Assembly: GCF_019598945.1 (NCBI RefSeq)
Contig: NZ_CP080598.1
Coordinates: forward strand, 4,340,001 to 4,404,000
DNA length: 64,000 nucleotides
Direction: 5' to 3'
Origin: Sphaerospermopsis torques-reginae ITEP-024
GTDB lineage: Bacteria; Cyanobacteriota; Cyanobacteriia; Cyanobacteriales; Nostocaceae
Numbering within the stretch: the first letter of the stretch is position 1; every line of letters starts with the position of its first letter. Below are positions 24,722-32,029 of the stretch, in pieces. Both the position numbers and the translations under genes were made by a program. The notes beneath the pieces were generated by a model. That model saw nothing but the letters and a program-made list of their open reading frames with translations. It was not told the DNA's origin and made no database searches.

Positions 24722-25849
24722 ATGAATAATCCACAACAACCAGGAAAATACGATGCTGTGCTTGGTGGTAATAGTCCATCAATAGAAGGTGCAGCCGTTT
24801 TAGGTGGTATTGAAGGGGTAAAATTACGGTTACAAAATCCAGATGCAAAAGTGAGAATTGCTGCACTTGAGCAAGCTTTGAATTATGGAGAACAGGGTTT
24901 AGATTTAGTAATTGCAGGTTTAAAAGATAAATCTTGGGATATTCAAAATGCAGCTTATTTAATATTAAATTCTAGAACAGAACCAAGAATTAAACAAATA
25001 TTAGAAAAACCTAATCACGAAGGTTTAAAACTAGAACAAATTGAAGTAGTAACAGTTAATAAAATTGGTGAAATTATTCAACGACAGCAACGTATAGCTA
25101 GATATTTTATAGAAGATTTGGGTAATGGTGTTAGCTTGGAAATGGCTGCTATTCCTGGTGGTACTTTTATGATGGGTTCACCAGAAAATGAAGAGGGAAT
25201 ATCTTATGATGAAAGTCCCCAGCATCAAGTTACTATTCCTAGTTTCTTTATGGGAAAATATCCGGTAACACAGGCACAATATCAAGCTATTATGGGAACT
25301 AATCCTTCTTATTTCAAAGGTAGTAATCGTCCAGTTGAACAAGTTAGTTGGAATAATGCCGTGGCTTTCTGTAAAAAGTTAAGTCAAAAGACAGGAAAAA
25401 ACTATAGATTACCAAGTGAAGCCGAATGGGAATATGCTTGTAGAGCGGGAACTAACACACCATTTCACTTTGGAGAGACGATTACAACTGATTTAGCTAA
25501 CTATGATAATATTAATACTTATGGACAAGAACCCCAAGGAGTTTATAGAGAAAAAACAAGAGACGTAGGGAGTTTTGGAGTAGCCAATAACTTTGGATTA
25601 TACGATATGCACGGCAATGTATGGGAGTGGTGTCAAGATAATTGGCATAGTAACTATGAAGGTGCGCTAACAGATGGAAGCGCATGGCTAGATGCTAAAA
25701 AGAATACTAACACAAAGCTGCTGCGCGGTGGTTCGTGGGTCGTCAATCCTGAGGGTTGCCGTTCTGCTTGTCGCTTCAACAACATCCTCGCCTTCAACGA
25801 CTTCAGGGTTGGTTTTCGGGTTGTATGTAGTGGTGCGGCGAGGACTTAA
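24722..25849 (+). CDS. FGE-sulfatase/CLec-fold protein with HEAT-like head; candidate DGR target
   Basis: 375 residues. N-terminal KYDAVLGG leader and a HEAT-like helical part (IEGVKLRLQNPDAKVRIAAL; about 28-100), then a formylglycine-generating-enzyme-like domain (about 135-370): IPGGTFMMGSPENEEG, YRLPSEAEWEYACRAG, NNFGLYDMHGNVWEWC, LLRGGSW and GFRVV. The catalytic Cys of true FGE (in GGSYLC) is Val here, so it is not a sulfatase activator; this fold serves as a ligand-binding C-type-lectin domain in many bacterial proteins. Residues 340-363 have the layout of a diversity-generating retroelement variable region, with ten successive NNC codons at 352-361 and a local jump in GC. Its first residues and promoter match the pentapeptide gene at 26159. 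Confidence 0.88.
   Translation: MNNPQQPGKYDAVLGGNSPSIEGAAVLGGIEGVKLRLQNPDAKVRIAALEQALNYGEQGLDLVIAGLKDKSWDIQNAAYLILNSRTEPRIKQILEKPNHEGLKLEQIEVVTVNKIGEIIQRQQRIARYFIEDLGNGVSLEMAAIPGGTFMMGSPENEEGISYDESPQHQVTIPSFFMGKYPVTQAQYQAIMGTNPSYFKGSNRPVEQVSWNNAVAFCKKLSQKTGKNYRLPSEAEWEYACRAGTNTPFHFGETITTDLANYDNINTYGQEPQGVYREKTRDVGSFGVANNFGLYDMHGNVWEWCQDNWHSNYEGALTDGSAWLDAKKNTNTKLLRGGSWVVNPEGCRSACRFNNILAFNDFRVGFRVVCSGAART
25723..25826 (+). other. Candidate DGR variable region (VR)
   Basis: 3' end of the FGE-like gene. GC-rich compared with the rest of the gene. Codons 340-341 are GTC and codons 352-361 all end in C with varied first two bases, as expected when AAC codons of a template are mutated at adenines. 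It ends with GGTTTTCGGGTTGTAT, which recurs exactly at 8863-8878 at the matching place of the kinase/FGE pseudogene and could be the homing initiation site. No reverse transcriptase or template repeat is in the window. Confidence 0.55.
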
Positions 25850-25908
25850 TAGCACTATGCTCTCTTGCTCTTTTTTTGTCTTACCTCTCTCGCATAGCGA
25901 AAAATTTT

Positions 25909-26111
25909 TTTGTCTGAATCAGGATATCCAGGATTAAAGGATTTACAGGATTGTAATTTGATGATTGATAGATGTGATTGATATATTTATTCTTCCATCT
26001 CACTTCATAAATATTCACTTTTATCTATACTAATCATCAACAACTAACCAATAATTAAACAATCACATCCTGTACATCCTCAAATCCTGGTCATCCTGAT
26101 TCAGACAATAA
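25909..26111. repeat. Composite repeat spacer 6
   Basis: Forward core (about 25911-25952), filler resembling 19790-19880, and a reverse core (about 26066-26106), directly ahead of dyad copy 4. Confidence 0.88.
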
Positions 26112-26134
26112 TATGCTATTTTTAATACAGCATA
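26112..26134 (+). promoter_or_regulatory. 23-bp dyad upstream of the pentapeptide gene (copy 4)
   Basis: TATGCT..AGCATA element 24 bases before the start, the same spacing as copy 3. The sequence through the first codons (ATGAATAATCCACAACAACC) is shared with 24722. Confidence 0.55.
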
Positions 26135-26158
26135 CACGAAACCAACCATTAACGAATC

Positions 26159-26884
26159 ATGAATAATCCACAACAACCCCTAGAATACGATGCTGTGCTT
26201 GGTGGTGAAAATCAAATATCAAGTAGTCATGATCTGAAAATGACCACAGAAAGAGCGGTAAATTTGTTAAAAGCTGGTACAGCGGGAATTAAAGCATGGA
26301 ATCTATTTAGACAGAAAGAAACCTATCTCCCTAGTCTTGAAGGAGTTGATTTGAGTGGAATTAATTTGACTGGTGCTAATCTTCAAGGTGTGAATTTAAA
26401 AAATTCTAAATTAGTTAAAGCTAAACTTATAAGTGTCTATCTTATTAATGCCGATTTGCAGGAATCTGATCTAACTCAAGCATCGCTAACTAACAGTAAT
26501 TTTTCTAATGCTAATCTTCAAGGTGCAAACTTGACAAATGCAAATTTTATTAATTCAAATTTCACAAAAGCTAATCTTACAAAAGCTAATTTAACAGAAG
26601 GTGTAGGATATAATGACAATGTATCATGTAACTTCAAAGAAGCAAATTTCTCAGGTGCTATTGTAATCAGAGCCAATTTGAAAAACTGTAATTTAGAATC
26701 AACAAATTTAACTGAAACTAAATTCGATAATGCTAATTTATATGGAGCAAATCTTCAAAATTCCATTATTGCTAATACAAGTTTTTTAAACACAAATCTT
26801 GAATTTGCTGATGTAACAGGAACTAATTTTTTTTTCGCCCATCTTAATCAACAAACTCTGACAAATAACACTAGAGGAATTTAA
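26159..26884 (+). CDS. Pentapeptide-repeat protein with YDAVLGG leader
   Basis: 241 residues. The N-terminus (MNNPQQPLEYDAVLGG) is nearly that of the FGE-like protein at 24722; a short helical part (ERAVNLLKAGTAGIKAWNLF) follows, then from about residue 60 to the end some 30 pentapeptide units of the A(N/D)Lxx type (LTGANLQGVNL, LTNANFINSNFTKANL). These form a right-handed beta-helix, usually a protein-interaction or DNA-mimic scaffold; the target is unknown. It shares promoter dyad and first codons with 24722-25849, pointing to duplication of a 5' module onto different C-terminal domains. No signal peptide. Confidence 0.88.
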   Translation: MNNPQQPLEYDAVLGGENQISSSHDLKMTTERAVNLLKAGTAGIKAWNLFRQKETYLPSLEGVDLSGINLTGANLQGVNLKNSKLVKAKLISVYLINADLQESDLTQASLTNSNFSNANLQGANLTNANFINSNFTKANLTKANLTEGVGYNDNVSCNFKEANFSGAIVIRANLKNCNLESTNLTETKFDNANLYGANLQNSIIANTSFLNTNLEFADVTGTNFFFAHLNQQTLTNNTRGI

Positions 26885-27009
26885 TAACTATACTAAATTC
26901 ATTTAAAGTGCTATTAATTCAGACATTTATTTTCTTCTTTGCTCCTTTGCGTCTTTGCGCGAAACAAAAAGCTCAATAAACTAACAACTAATCCCCCTAT
27001 TTATACATA

Positions 27010-28599
27010 ATGAATAACCCCCATCAACAACTACTCCAACAAATAGACCTCATGCTTCGCGCCCGCTATCCCCTACTATATATAGTCGGAGTCGAAGAAG
27101 AACCAATAGAACAAGTCCTGCAACAACTCACCCAAATATCCCAGACACCACGACAACTATTATTATGGGATATCGTCACCGGTTGGGATGACAACGGAAC
27201 TGATAAAGGTTCAGTCATGGGTGCATTATCAAGAATTACCAAAACCCCAGAAAATACAACCACAATATTTGTATTGCGAGACATACATTTTATTCTCAAA
27301 AACCCCGAAACAGAAAAAAATGCTCCCGTAATTCGTGCTATCAAAAACCTCACCCGTCAACTCAAACGCACACGCCAAACCCTCATCCTCACCAGTCATA
27401 CATTAACCATTCCCCCAGAACTACAAGAAGAAGTTACAGTAATTGATTTTCCCTTACCCAACATCCAAGAAATTGATTATTTAATTCAGCAATTAATAGT
27501 CCCCGAAAAACTTAACTTAAATGGACTAGGAAAAGAACAATTAATTAAAGCCTGTCAAGGATTAAGTCGCGCCAGAATTAGAAGAGTTTTAGCCGCAGCT
27601 TTAGCAGCAAAAGGACAAGTCAATGAATCAGATATTGATAGAGTTTTAGAAGAGAAAAAACAAGCAGTTAGACAAACAGGAATATTAGAATTTTACACAT
27701 CCAATGAATCATTAAAAAACGTCGGCGGATTAGAAAATCTTAAACAGTGGGTAAGAATGCGTCAAGATGCTTTTACCGAAGAAGCACGACGTTATGGTAT
27801 ACCCAACCCCAAAGGCGTTTTATTAGTAGGAATCCAAGGAACAGGAAAATCATTATCCGCTAAAACTATCGCCCATGAATGGCGTTTACCATTGTTACGT
27901 TTAGACGTGGGCAGATTATTTGGGGGAATAGTCGGAGAAAGTGAAAATCGCATTCGGCAAATGATACAATTAGCAGAAGCAATATCACCCTGTGTATTAT
28001 GGATGGATGAAATAGATAAGGCATTTGGTAATATTAATAGTGGTGTTGATGGTGATTCGGGAACATCGCGCCGGGTATTTGGTACACTCATTACCTGGAT
28101 GCAAGAAAAAACCAGTCCGGTGTTTATGGTAGCTACTGCTAATAATGTGCAAATATTACCAGCCGAGTTATTAAGAAAAGGGCGATTTGATGAAATATTC
28201 TTTTTAAATTTACCCACAGAAAAAGAACGCCATGATATTTTTAAAGTTCACTTGCAAAAAATCCGTCCTTCCCGACTGCGAGAATTTGATTTACCCAAAC
28301 TTGCCAGAAATACAGAAAATTTTAGCGGTGCTGAAATTCAACAAGTAATTATTGATGGAATGCACCGGGCTTTTGGTAGTTTAATAGATGGAAATAGGAG
28401 GGATTTTAATACAGAAGATATTTTAGATGCGGTATCGGAAACTGTGCCTTTGGCGGCTATTGCTAAGGAACAAATTACATTTTTAAAACGTTGGGCGGCG
28501 GAAGCTGGCGCAAGAACGGCATCTATTGATACACTGTTAATGGAGGAGTTGAAGGTTTATTCTCAGCAGCAAGGTTTGGGTCCTTTGGAAGTGGATTAA
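27010..28599 (+). CDS. ycf46: Ycf46-type AAA ATPase
   Basis: 529 residues. A degenerate N-terminal ATPase-like half (about 1-215: LLYIVGVEEEPIEQVL, ILTSHTLTIPPELQEEV) is followed by an active AAA+ domain: Walker A GIQGTGKS (about 274-281), Walker B CVLWMDEIDKA (about 329-339), sensor 1 ATANN and arginine finger region ELLRKGRFDE. This is the organisation of Ycf46, conserved in cyanobacteria and algal plastids and linked to CO2 use and photosynthesis regulation in Synechocystis. It is followed after 62 bases by the Ycf35/DUF1257 gene and then DUF2997, a conserved trio seen widely and also in some phages. Confidence 0.9.
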   Translation: MNNPHQQLLQQIDLMLRARYPLLYIVGVEEEPIEQVLQQLTQISQTPRQLLLWDIVTGWDDNGTDKGSVMGALSRITKTPENTTTIFVLRDIHFILKNPETEKNAPVIRAIKNLTRQLKRTRQTLILTSHTLTIPPELQEEVTVIDFPLPNIQEIDYLIQQLIVPEKLNLNGLGKEQLIKACQGLSRARIRRVLAAALAAKGQVNESDIDRVLEEKKQAVRQTGILEFYTSNESLKNVGGLENLKQWVRMRQDAFTEEARRYGIPNPKGVLLVGIQGTGKSLSAKTIAHEWRLPLLRLDVGRLFGGIVGESENRIRQMIQLAEAISPCVLWMDEIDKAFGNINSGVDGDSGTSRRVFGTLITWMQEKTSPVFMVATANNVQILPAELLRKGRFDEIFFLNLPTEKERHDIFKVHLQKIRPSRLREFDLPKLARNTENFSGAEIQQVIIDGMHRAFGSLIDGNRRDFNTEDILDAVSETVPLAAIAKEQITFLKRWAAEAGARTASIDTLLMEELKVYSQQQGLGPLEVD

Positions 28600-28661
28600 A
28601 TAATTGATAATTGACAATTGATAATTGATAATTCATGAATGAAAAAAGGAGTTGATTTTTT

Positions 28662-29036
28662 ATGTCTCATTTTACAAGTATCAAGGTGCAAATTAAAGAG
28701 GGTGAAGTGCTGCTTCAAGTATTAAAGGAGTTGGGTTATCAGGTTGAGTTAAATTCTCAGGTGCGTGGTTATAGTGGTTCTAAAACTAATGCTGAATATG
28801 TGATTAAACAAGCTAATGGTTATGATTTGGGTTTTCGTCAACAGGGGGGAATTTATGAATTAGTTGCAGATTTTTGGGGTGCGGAAATTAATCAACAGGA
28901 GTTTGTTAATAATATTAGTCAAAAATACGCTCATAAAACTTTGATGGGAACTATACAAACTGAGGGTTTTAATGTGGAAGAAGAGGAGGTTTTAGCAGAT
29001 GGTACTGTGCGGGTTGTTGTTGGTAAATGGGTTTAA
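28662..29036 (+). CDS. ycf35: Ycf35/DUF1257-family protein
   Basis: 124 residues starting MSHFTSIKVQIKEGEVLLQV, the typical DUF1257 (Ycf35) beginning, with an AAAGGAG ribosome binding site about 12 bases upstream. The C-terminal part (EEEEVLADGTVRVVVGKWV) is also typical. The function of the family is unknown; it nearly always accompanies a Ycf46-like AAA ATPase and a DUF2997 protein, which suggests one complex. Between this gene and the DUF2997 gene a MITE has been inserted. Confidence 0.9.
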   Translation: MSHFTSIKVQIKEGEVLLQVLKELGYQVELNSQVRGYSGSKTNAEYVIKQANGYDLGFRQQGGIYELVADFWGAEINQQEFVNNISQKYAHKTLMGTIQTEGFNVEEEEVLADGTVRVVVGKWV

Positions 29037-29052
29037 ATAAGAATTGATCCCC

Positions 29053-29269
29053 CCAACCCCCCCAGGGGAAACGCATCTAAATCTTATTGACAAAATACCG
29101 TTTTAATGTATAGACCAATAAATCCCTATTTATCGTTTGATTGATTTTTTCAGGATCATGGTGATGGACTAAAATATTGTCAATAAGTGGTCGTTAATGC
29201 GAATATTTTGGTCGTTATTGAGATTGAATCGCCCTTATTGATAAGATGCGTTTCCCCTGCCAACCCCCC
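29053..29269. mobile_element. MITE, 197 bp, with 16-bp TIRs and 10-bp target duplication
   Basis: Element 29063-29259: left end CAGGGGAAACGCATCT, right end AGATGCGTTTCCCCTG, perfect 16-base terminal inverted repeats. It is flanked by CCAACCCCCC on both sides (29053-29062 and 29260-29269), a 10-base duplication as made by IS4-type transposases. No coding capacity. It has landed in a C-rich dispersed repeat whose other part follows at 29262-29370. Confidence 0.92.
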
Positions 29270-29396
29270 TTATTAAGGGGGGCTAAATATCAAATTCCCC
29301 TTTTTTAAGGTAAGAGGGGCTAAATCGTTCAAATTCCCCCTTTTTGGGATTTAGGGGGATCTAAAATGTTAACATTATTAAAAAGGAAAAATTCTC

Positions 29397-29609
29397 ATGG
29401 CAGAATATCAAAAGATAGAATATCGCATTGGTAAAGATGGTAAAATTGTGGAACGGGTTTTAAATGCCACTGGTTCTAGTTGTGTGGAAACTACAAAAAA
29501 TTTAGAACAATCTTTAGGAGAAATAGAATCTCAGGAATTATTACCAGAATATTATCAAGATGATGAGATGATTACAACTTCTGAAAATCAAACCTTACAA
29601 CAACAGTAA
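29397..29609 (+). CDS. DUF2997-family protein
   Basis: 70 residues. The N-terminus (YQKIEYRIGKDGKIVERVLN) and the SSCVETTKNLEQSLGEIESQ segment match DUF2997, a small protein found with Ycf46-like AAA ATPases and DUF1257. AAAAAGG ribosome binding site ahead of the ATG. Function unknown; presumably part of the same complex as the two preceding genes. A hairpin repeat (29614-29646) directly follows the stop. Confidence 0.88.
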   Translation: MAEYQKIEYRIGKDGKIVERVLNATGSSCVETTKNLEQSLGEIESQELLPEYYQDDEMITTSENQTLQQQ

Positions 29610-29613
29610 ACTT

Positions 29614-29646
29614 AGATACCGGACTTCTTTAAGAAGTCGGTTATCT
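29614..29646 (+). terminator. Hairpin after DUF2997, also a repeat
   Basis: AGATACCGGACTTCTT and AAGAAGTCGGTTATCT form a stem 4 bases after the stop. Related to the GATCCCCGACTTCT hairpin family. Confidence 0.55.
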
Positions 29647-29767
29647 GAAGACTGATAACGAGAAATATATGGCTTACGCCACGCTTCGCTATCAGAAATT
29701 ACTGTATAATCGTTATATACCCAGACAAAATTATCCATTATTTTCTACTTTTAGGAATGGCTGTATT

Positions 29768-30889
29768 ATGCTTCAAAGATTATATGTAAATAATTTCCGA
29801 TGTTTAGAAAACTTTGAACTGAAAATAAAAGATATACCATCTGCTCTCTTGATTGGCAAAAATGGTACAGGTAAATCAACTATTGGTAAAGCATTAGAGG
29901 TTCTTCAAGCTATTGCTAGAGGTACAAATAGATTGCGGGATCTGGAAAAAAATAATCTTATTGGACGAAATGATTTTGCTTATAGCAAGTTTGAAGTTCC
30001 CATTCGCTTAGAAATAGAAGTATTATTGAAAAATCAATTATATCAGTATATTCTCGCGTTAGAGTTACCAGAAAATTTTCAAGAGCTGCGAGTTTTTGAA
30101 GAACAGCTTCTAGTTGATGGAAATCCAATTTACTCTCGAAAAAATGCTCAAGTTACTATTCATAGTAATACCCAAAATAAAGAAGCTCAGTTTTCTGTAG
30201 ATTGGCATTTAGTAGCTATGCCAATAATTAGTAATGATAGTCTTTATGTTTTAAAGAATTGGCTGGCTGAGATGATTATTTTAGCACCAATTCCTAGTTT
30301 AATGACTGGAGATTCTCACGGGGAAACTTTACAACCAAAAAAAGATGGTACAAATATTGGAGAATGGTTTTCTGGTTTACTGGGTAGATATCCTGCGGCC
30401 TATAGAGAAATTGACAAATATCTCCGAAAACCTATGCCAGACTTTCAGGATTTTGTTAATGAAATTATTGCTAAAGACGTGAAAAGTCTCATCGTTAGAT
30501 TTGCGAAAAATCAAGCTACTTTAGATGTTAATTTTCAAGATTTATCAGATGGTGAAAAATGCTGTTTTCTTTGTGCTGTGGTATTAGCTACTAATCAATT
30601 CTACAGTCCGGTTTTCTGCTTTTGGGATGAACCTGATAATTATCTTTCTCTATCGGTAGTAGGTCATTTTACTATGTCTTTACGACGTTCATTTACAAAT
30701 AGTGGACAACTTTTAGTAACTTCTCACAATCCTGAAGCAATCAAAAAATTCTCTGATGAAAATACCTTTTTTCTTGATAGAAAAAGTCACTTAGAACCAA
30801 CTTTAATTAGGTTGATCAGTGAGATACCTGGTCTTGGAGATCAAGTTGATCTCATTGAAGACTTAATTTGTGGAGATATAGAATTATGA
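29768..30889 (+). CDS. AAA/ABC-type ATPase (AAA_15/AAA_21, OLD-like), putative defence protein
   Basis: 373 residues from ATG 29768. The frame is open from 29669, but those first codons (MAYATLRYQ) come from a dispersed repeat, so the longer start is rejected. Motifs: MLQRLYVNNFRCLENF at the start (RecF/OLD type), Walker A GKNGTGKST (30-38), ABC signature LSDGEK (about 259), Walker B VFCFWDEPDNY (about 282-292) and switch His in TSHNPEAI. The downstream gene overlaps by 4 bases (ATGA) and has Toprim-like motifs. ATPase plus Toprim pairs include the OLD-related and PARIS (AriA/AriB) anti-phage systems, so a defence role is likely. It interrupts the Ycf46-to-Hsp70 cluster. Confidence 0.85.
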   Translation: MLQRLYVNNFRCLENFELKIKDIPSALLIGKNGTGKSTIGKALEVLQAIARGTNRLRDLEKNNLIGRNDFAYSKFEVPIRLEIEVLLKNQLYQYILALELPENFQELRVFEEQLLVDGNPIYSRKNAQVTIHSNTQNKEAQFSVDWHLVAMPIISNDSLYVLKNWLAEMIILAPIPSLMTGDSHGETLQPKKDGTNIGEWFSGLLGRYPAAYREIDKYLRKPMPDFQDFVNEIIAKDVKSLIVRFAKNQATLDVNFQDLSDGEKCCFLCAVVLATNQFYSPVFCFWDEPDNYLSLSVVGHFTMSLRRSFTNSGQLLVTSHNPEAIKKFSDENTFFLDRKSHLEPTLIRLISEIPGLGDQVDLIEDLICGDIEL

Positions 30890-31374
30890 GTTCAAATGAG
30901 TATAGACCACATCTTCTAATTTTATTAGAAGATAAAGCTCATAACGATATTGTTAACGGATTTTGTCTAAATTTAAACGTAGATGAAGATCAGATTGAAC
31001 GTCTACAAAAAGCGCGTGGATGGGTAAACGTCAAAGATAAATTTGAAAAAAAATATATTCCCAAACTGCGACAAAATGTTAATAAACATATTTTATTGAT
31101 TATTGATCGGGATATCTATCAAAATAGAGGCACTTATGTACAAGAATGTATTCCTGAAGATATAAAAAATAGGGTATTTATTTTGGTTTTCAACCCTAAT
31201 CCAGAAATTCTTAGAAATGATACTAAAAAAAGTTTTGAGAATATTGGAAAAGCACTTGCTAAAGCTTGCTATGAAAATCAAAATGGACTATGGGAACATC
31301 CTGTTCTTGTAGATAATAAACCTGAGTTAGAACGAATGATTTTATCTGTTAAACCATTTCTGTTTACCAATTAG
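30886..31374 (+). CDS. Toprim-like protein coupled to the ATPase
   Basis: 162 residues from the ATG overlapping the previous stop. Toprim-like pattern: hydrophobic strand with acidic residue HLLILLEDKAHNDIV (Glu15/Asp16), then strand HILLIIDRDIY (Asp74, Asp76). These Glu and DxD motifs coordinate metal in Toprim nucleases. It is shorter than the DUF4435 partner of PARIS, so it may be a minimal or divergent form. With the ATPase gene it makes a two-gene unit: ATP-driven sensing followed by nucleic-acid cleavage, by analogy. Family name not certain. Confidence 0.68.
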   Translation: MSSNEYRPHLLILLEDKAHNDIVNGFCLNLNVDEDQIERLQKARGWVNVKDKFEKKYIPKLRQNVNKHILLIIDRDIYQNRGTYVQECIPEDIKNRVFILVFNPNPEILRNDTKKSFENIGKALAKACYENQNGLWEHPVLVDNKPELERMILSVKPFLFTN

Positions 31375-31388
31375 CCTAAAAAAATAAT

Positions 31389-31940
31389 ATGCTAGAACAA
31401 ATTAATCATATCGGTTTTGCCGTCATTCTCACTATTATCATTTATATGATTCTGCGTTTCCTATTTCCCGAAACCCAGGAAAATACACCAACTAATTATC
31501 AACCTATCACCTCAACAGATACAGAACAAAAAATTAAAGATTTAGAATTACAATGTCAACGACTGCGGGAAGAATTAAAACAACAATCTCAACAACTACA
31601 AACCGATTTCCAAACTGAAACCTTTACCCAATTACAAACATTATTAACCAACTATCCCACAGTCAAAAAAATGGCTTTAGCTAAACCTGACTTACCCGCT
31701 AAAAATCTGGTTTCCCTATTTACATCTTTAGATAATTTAATTACCAATTGGGGTTATACTGTGATTGGGGAAACTTGGGAACAGGTTAATTATAATCCCC
31801 AAATACATCAAGCTGATAGTGATGATATTCAAGAAGGTGATTTAGTTTATATTCGGTTTATTGGTTATCAAAATGGTGATCAAGTTCTCTATCCTGCTAA
31901 GGTTAGTCGCTCTTTACCGGGAGGTTTTAATAATAATTGA
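31389..31940 (+). CDS. GrpE-like co-chaperone with N-terminal membrane helix
   Basis: 183 residues: membrane helix near the N-terminus (IGFAVILTIIIYMILRFLF), a long Gln/Leu-rich coiled coil (about 50-85; LEQLCQRLREELKQQ-like LELQCQRLREELKQQ), and a C-terminal GrpE beta-domain pattern (WEQVNYNPQIHQAD, then VYIRFIGYQNGDQVLYPAKV). GrpE releases ADP from Hsp70; this divergent membrane-anchored form precedes a divergent Hsp70 by 89 bases, so the pair should work together. A repeat with TTTGCGTC-type units lies between the two genes. Confidence 0.78.
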   Translation: MLEQINHIGFAVILTIIIYMILRFLFPETQENTPTNYQPITSTDTEQKIKDLELQCQRLREELKQQSQQLQTDFQTETFTQLQTLLTNYPTVKKMALAKPDLPAKNLVSLFTSLDNLITNWGYTVIGETWEQVNYNPQIHQADSDDIQEGDLVYIRFIGYQNGDQVLYPAKVSRSLPGGFNNN

Positions 31941-32029
31941 ATTTTAGTTTCGCGCAAAGTCGCAAAGAAGCAAAGACGCAAAGAAATCCAAGAGAATTAT
32001 TTATTATTCTGACTCCTGACTCCTAAATT

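Noticed and set aside
24722-25849. Genuine formylglycine-generating enzyme
   Set aside because: The catalytic copper-binding Cys position after GGS is not Cys, and no sulfatase is nearby.
29669-29767. Longer start for the ATPase gene (MAYATLRYQ...)
   Set aside because: These codons are the reverse of a dispersed repeat (also at 47740), and the family N-terminus begins at MLQRLYVNNF.
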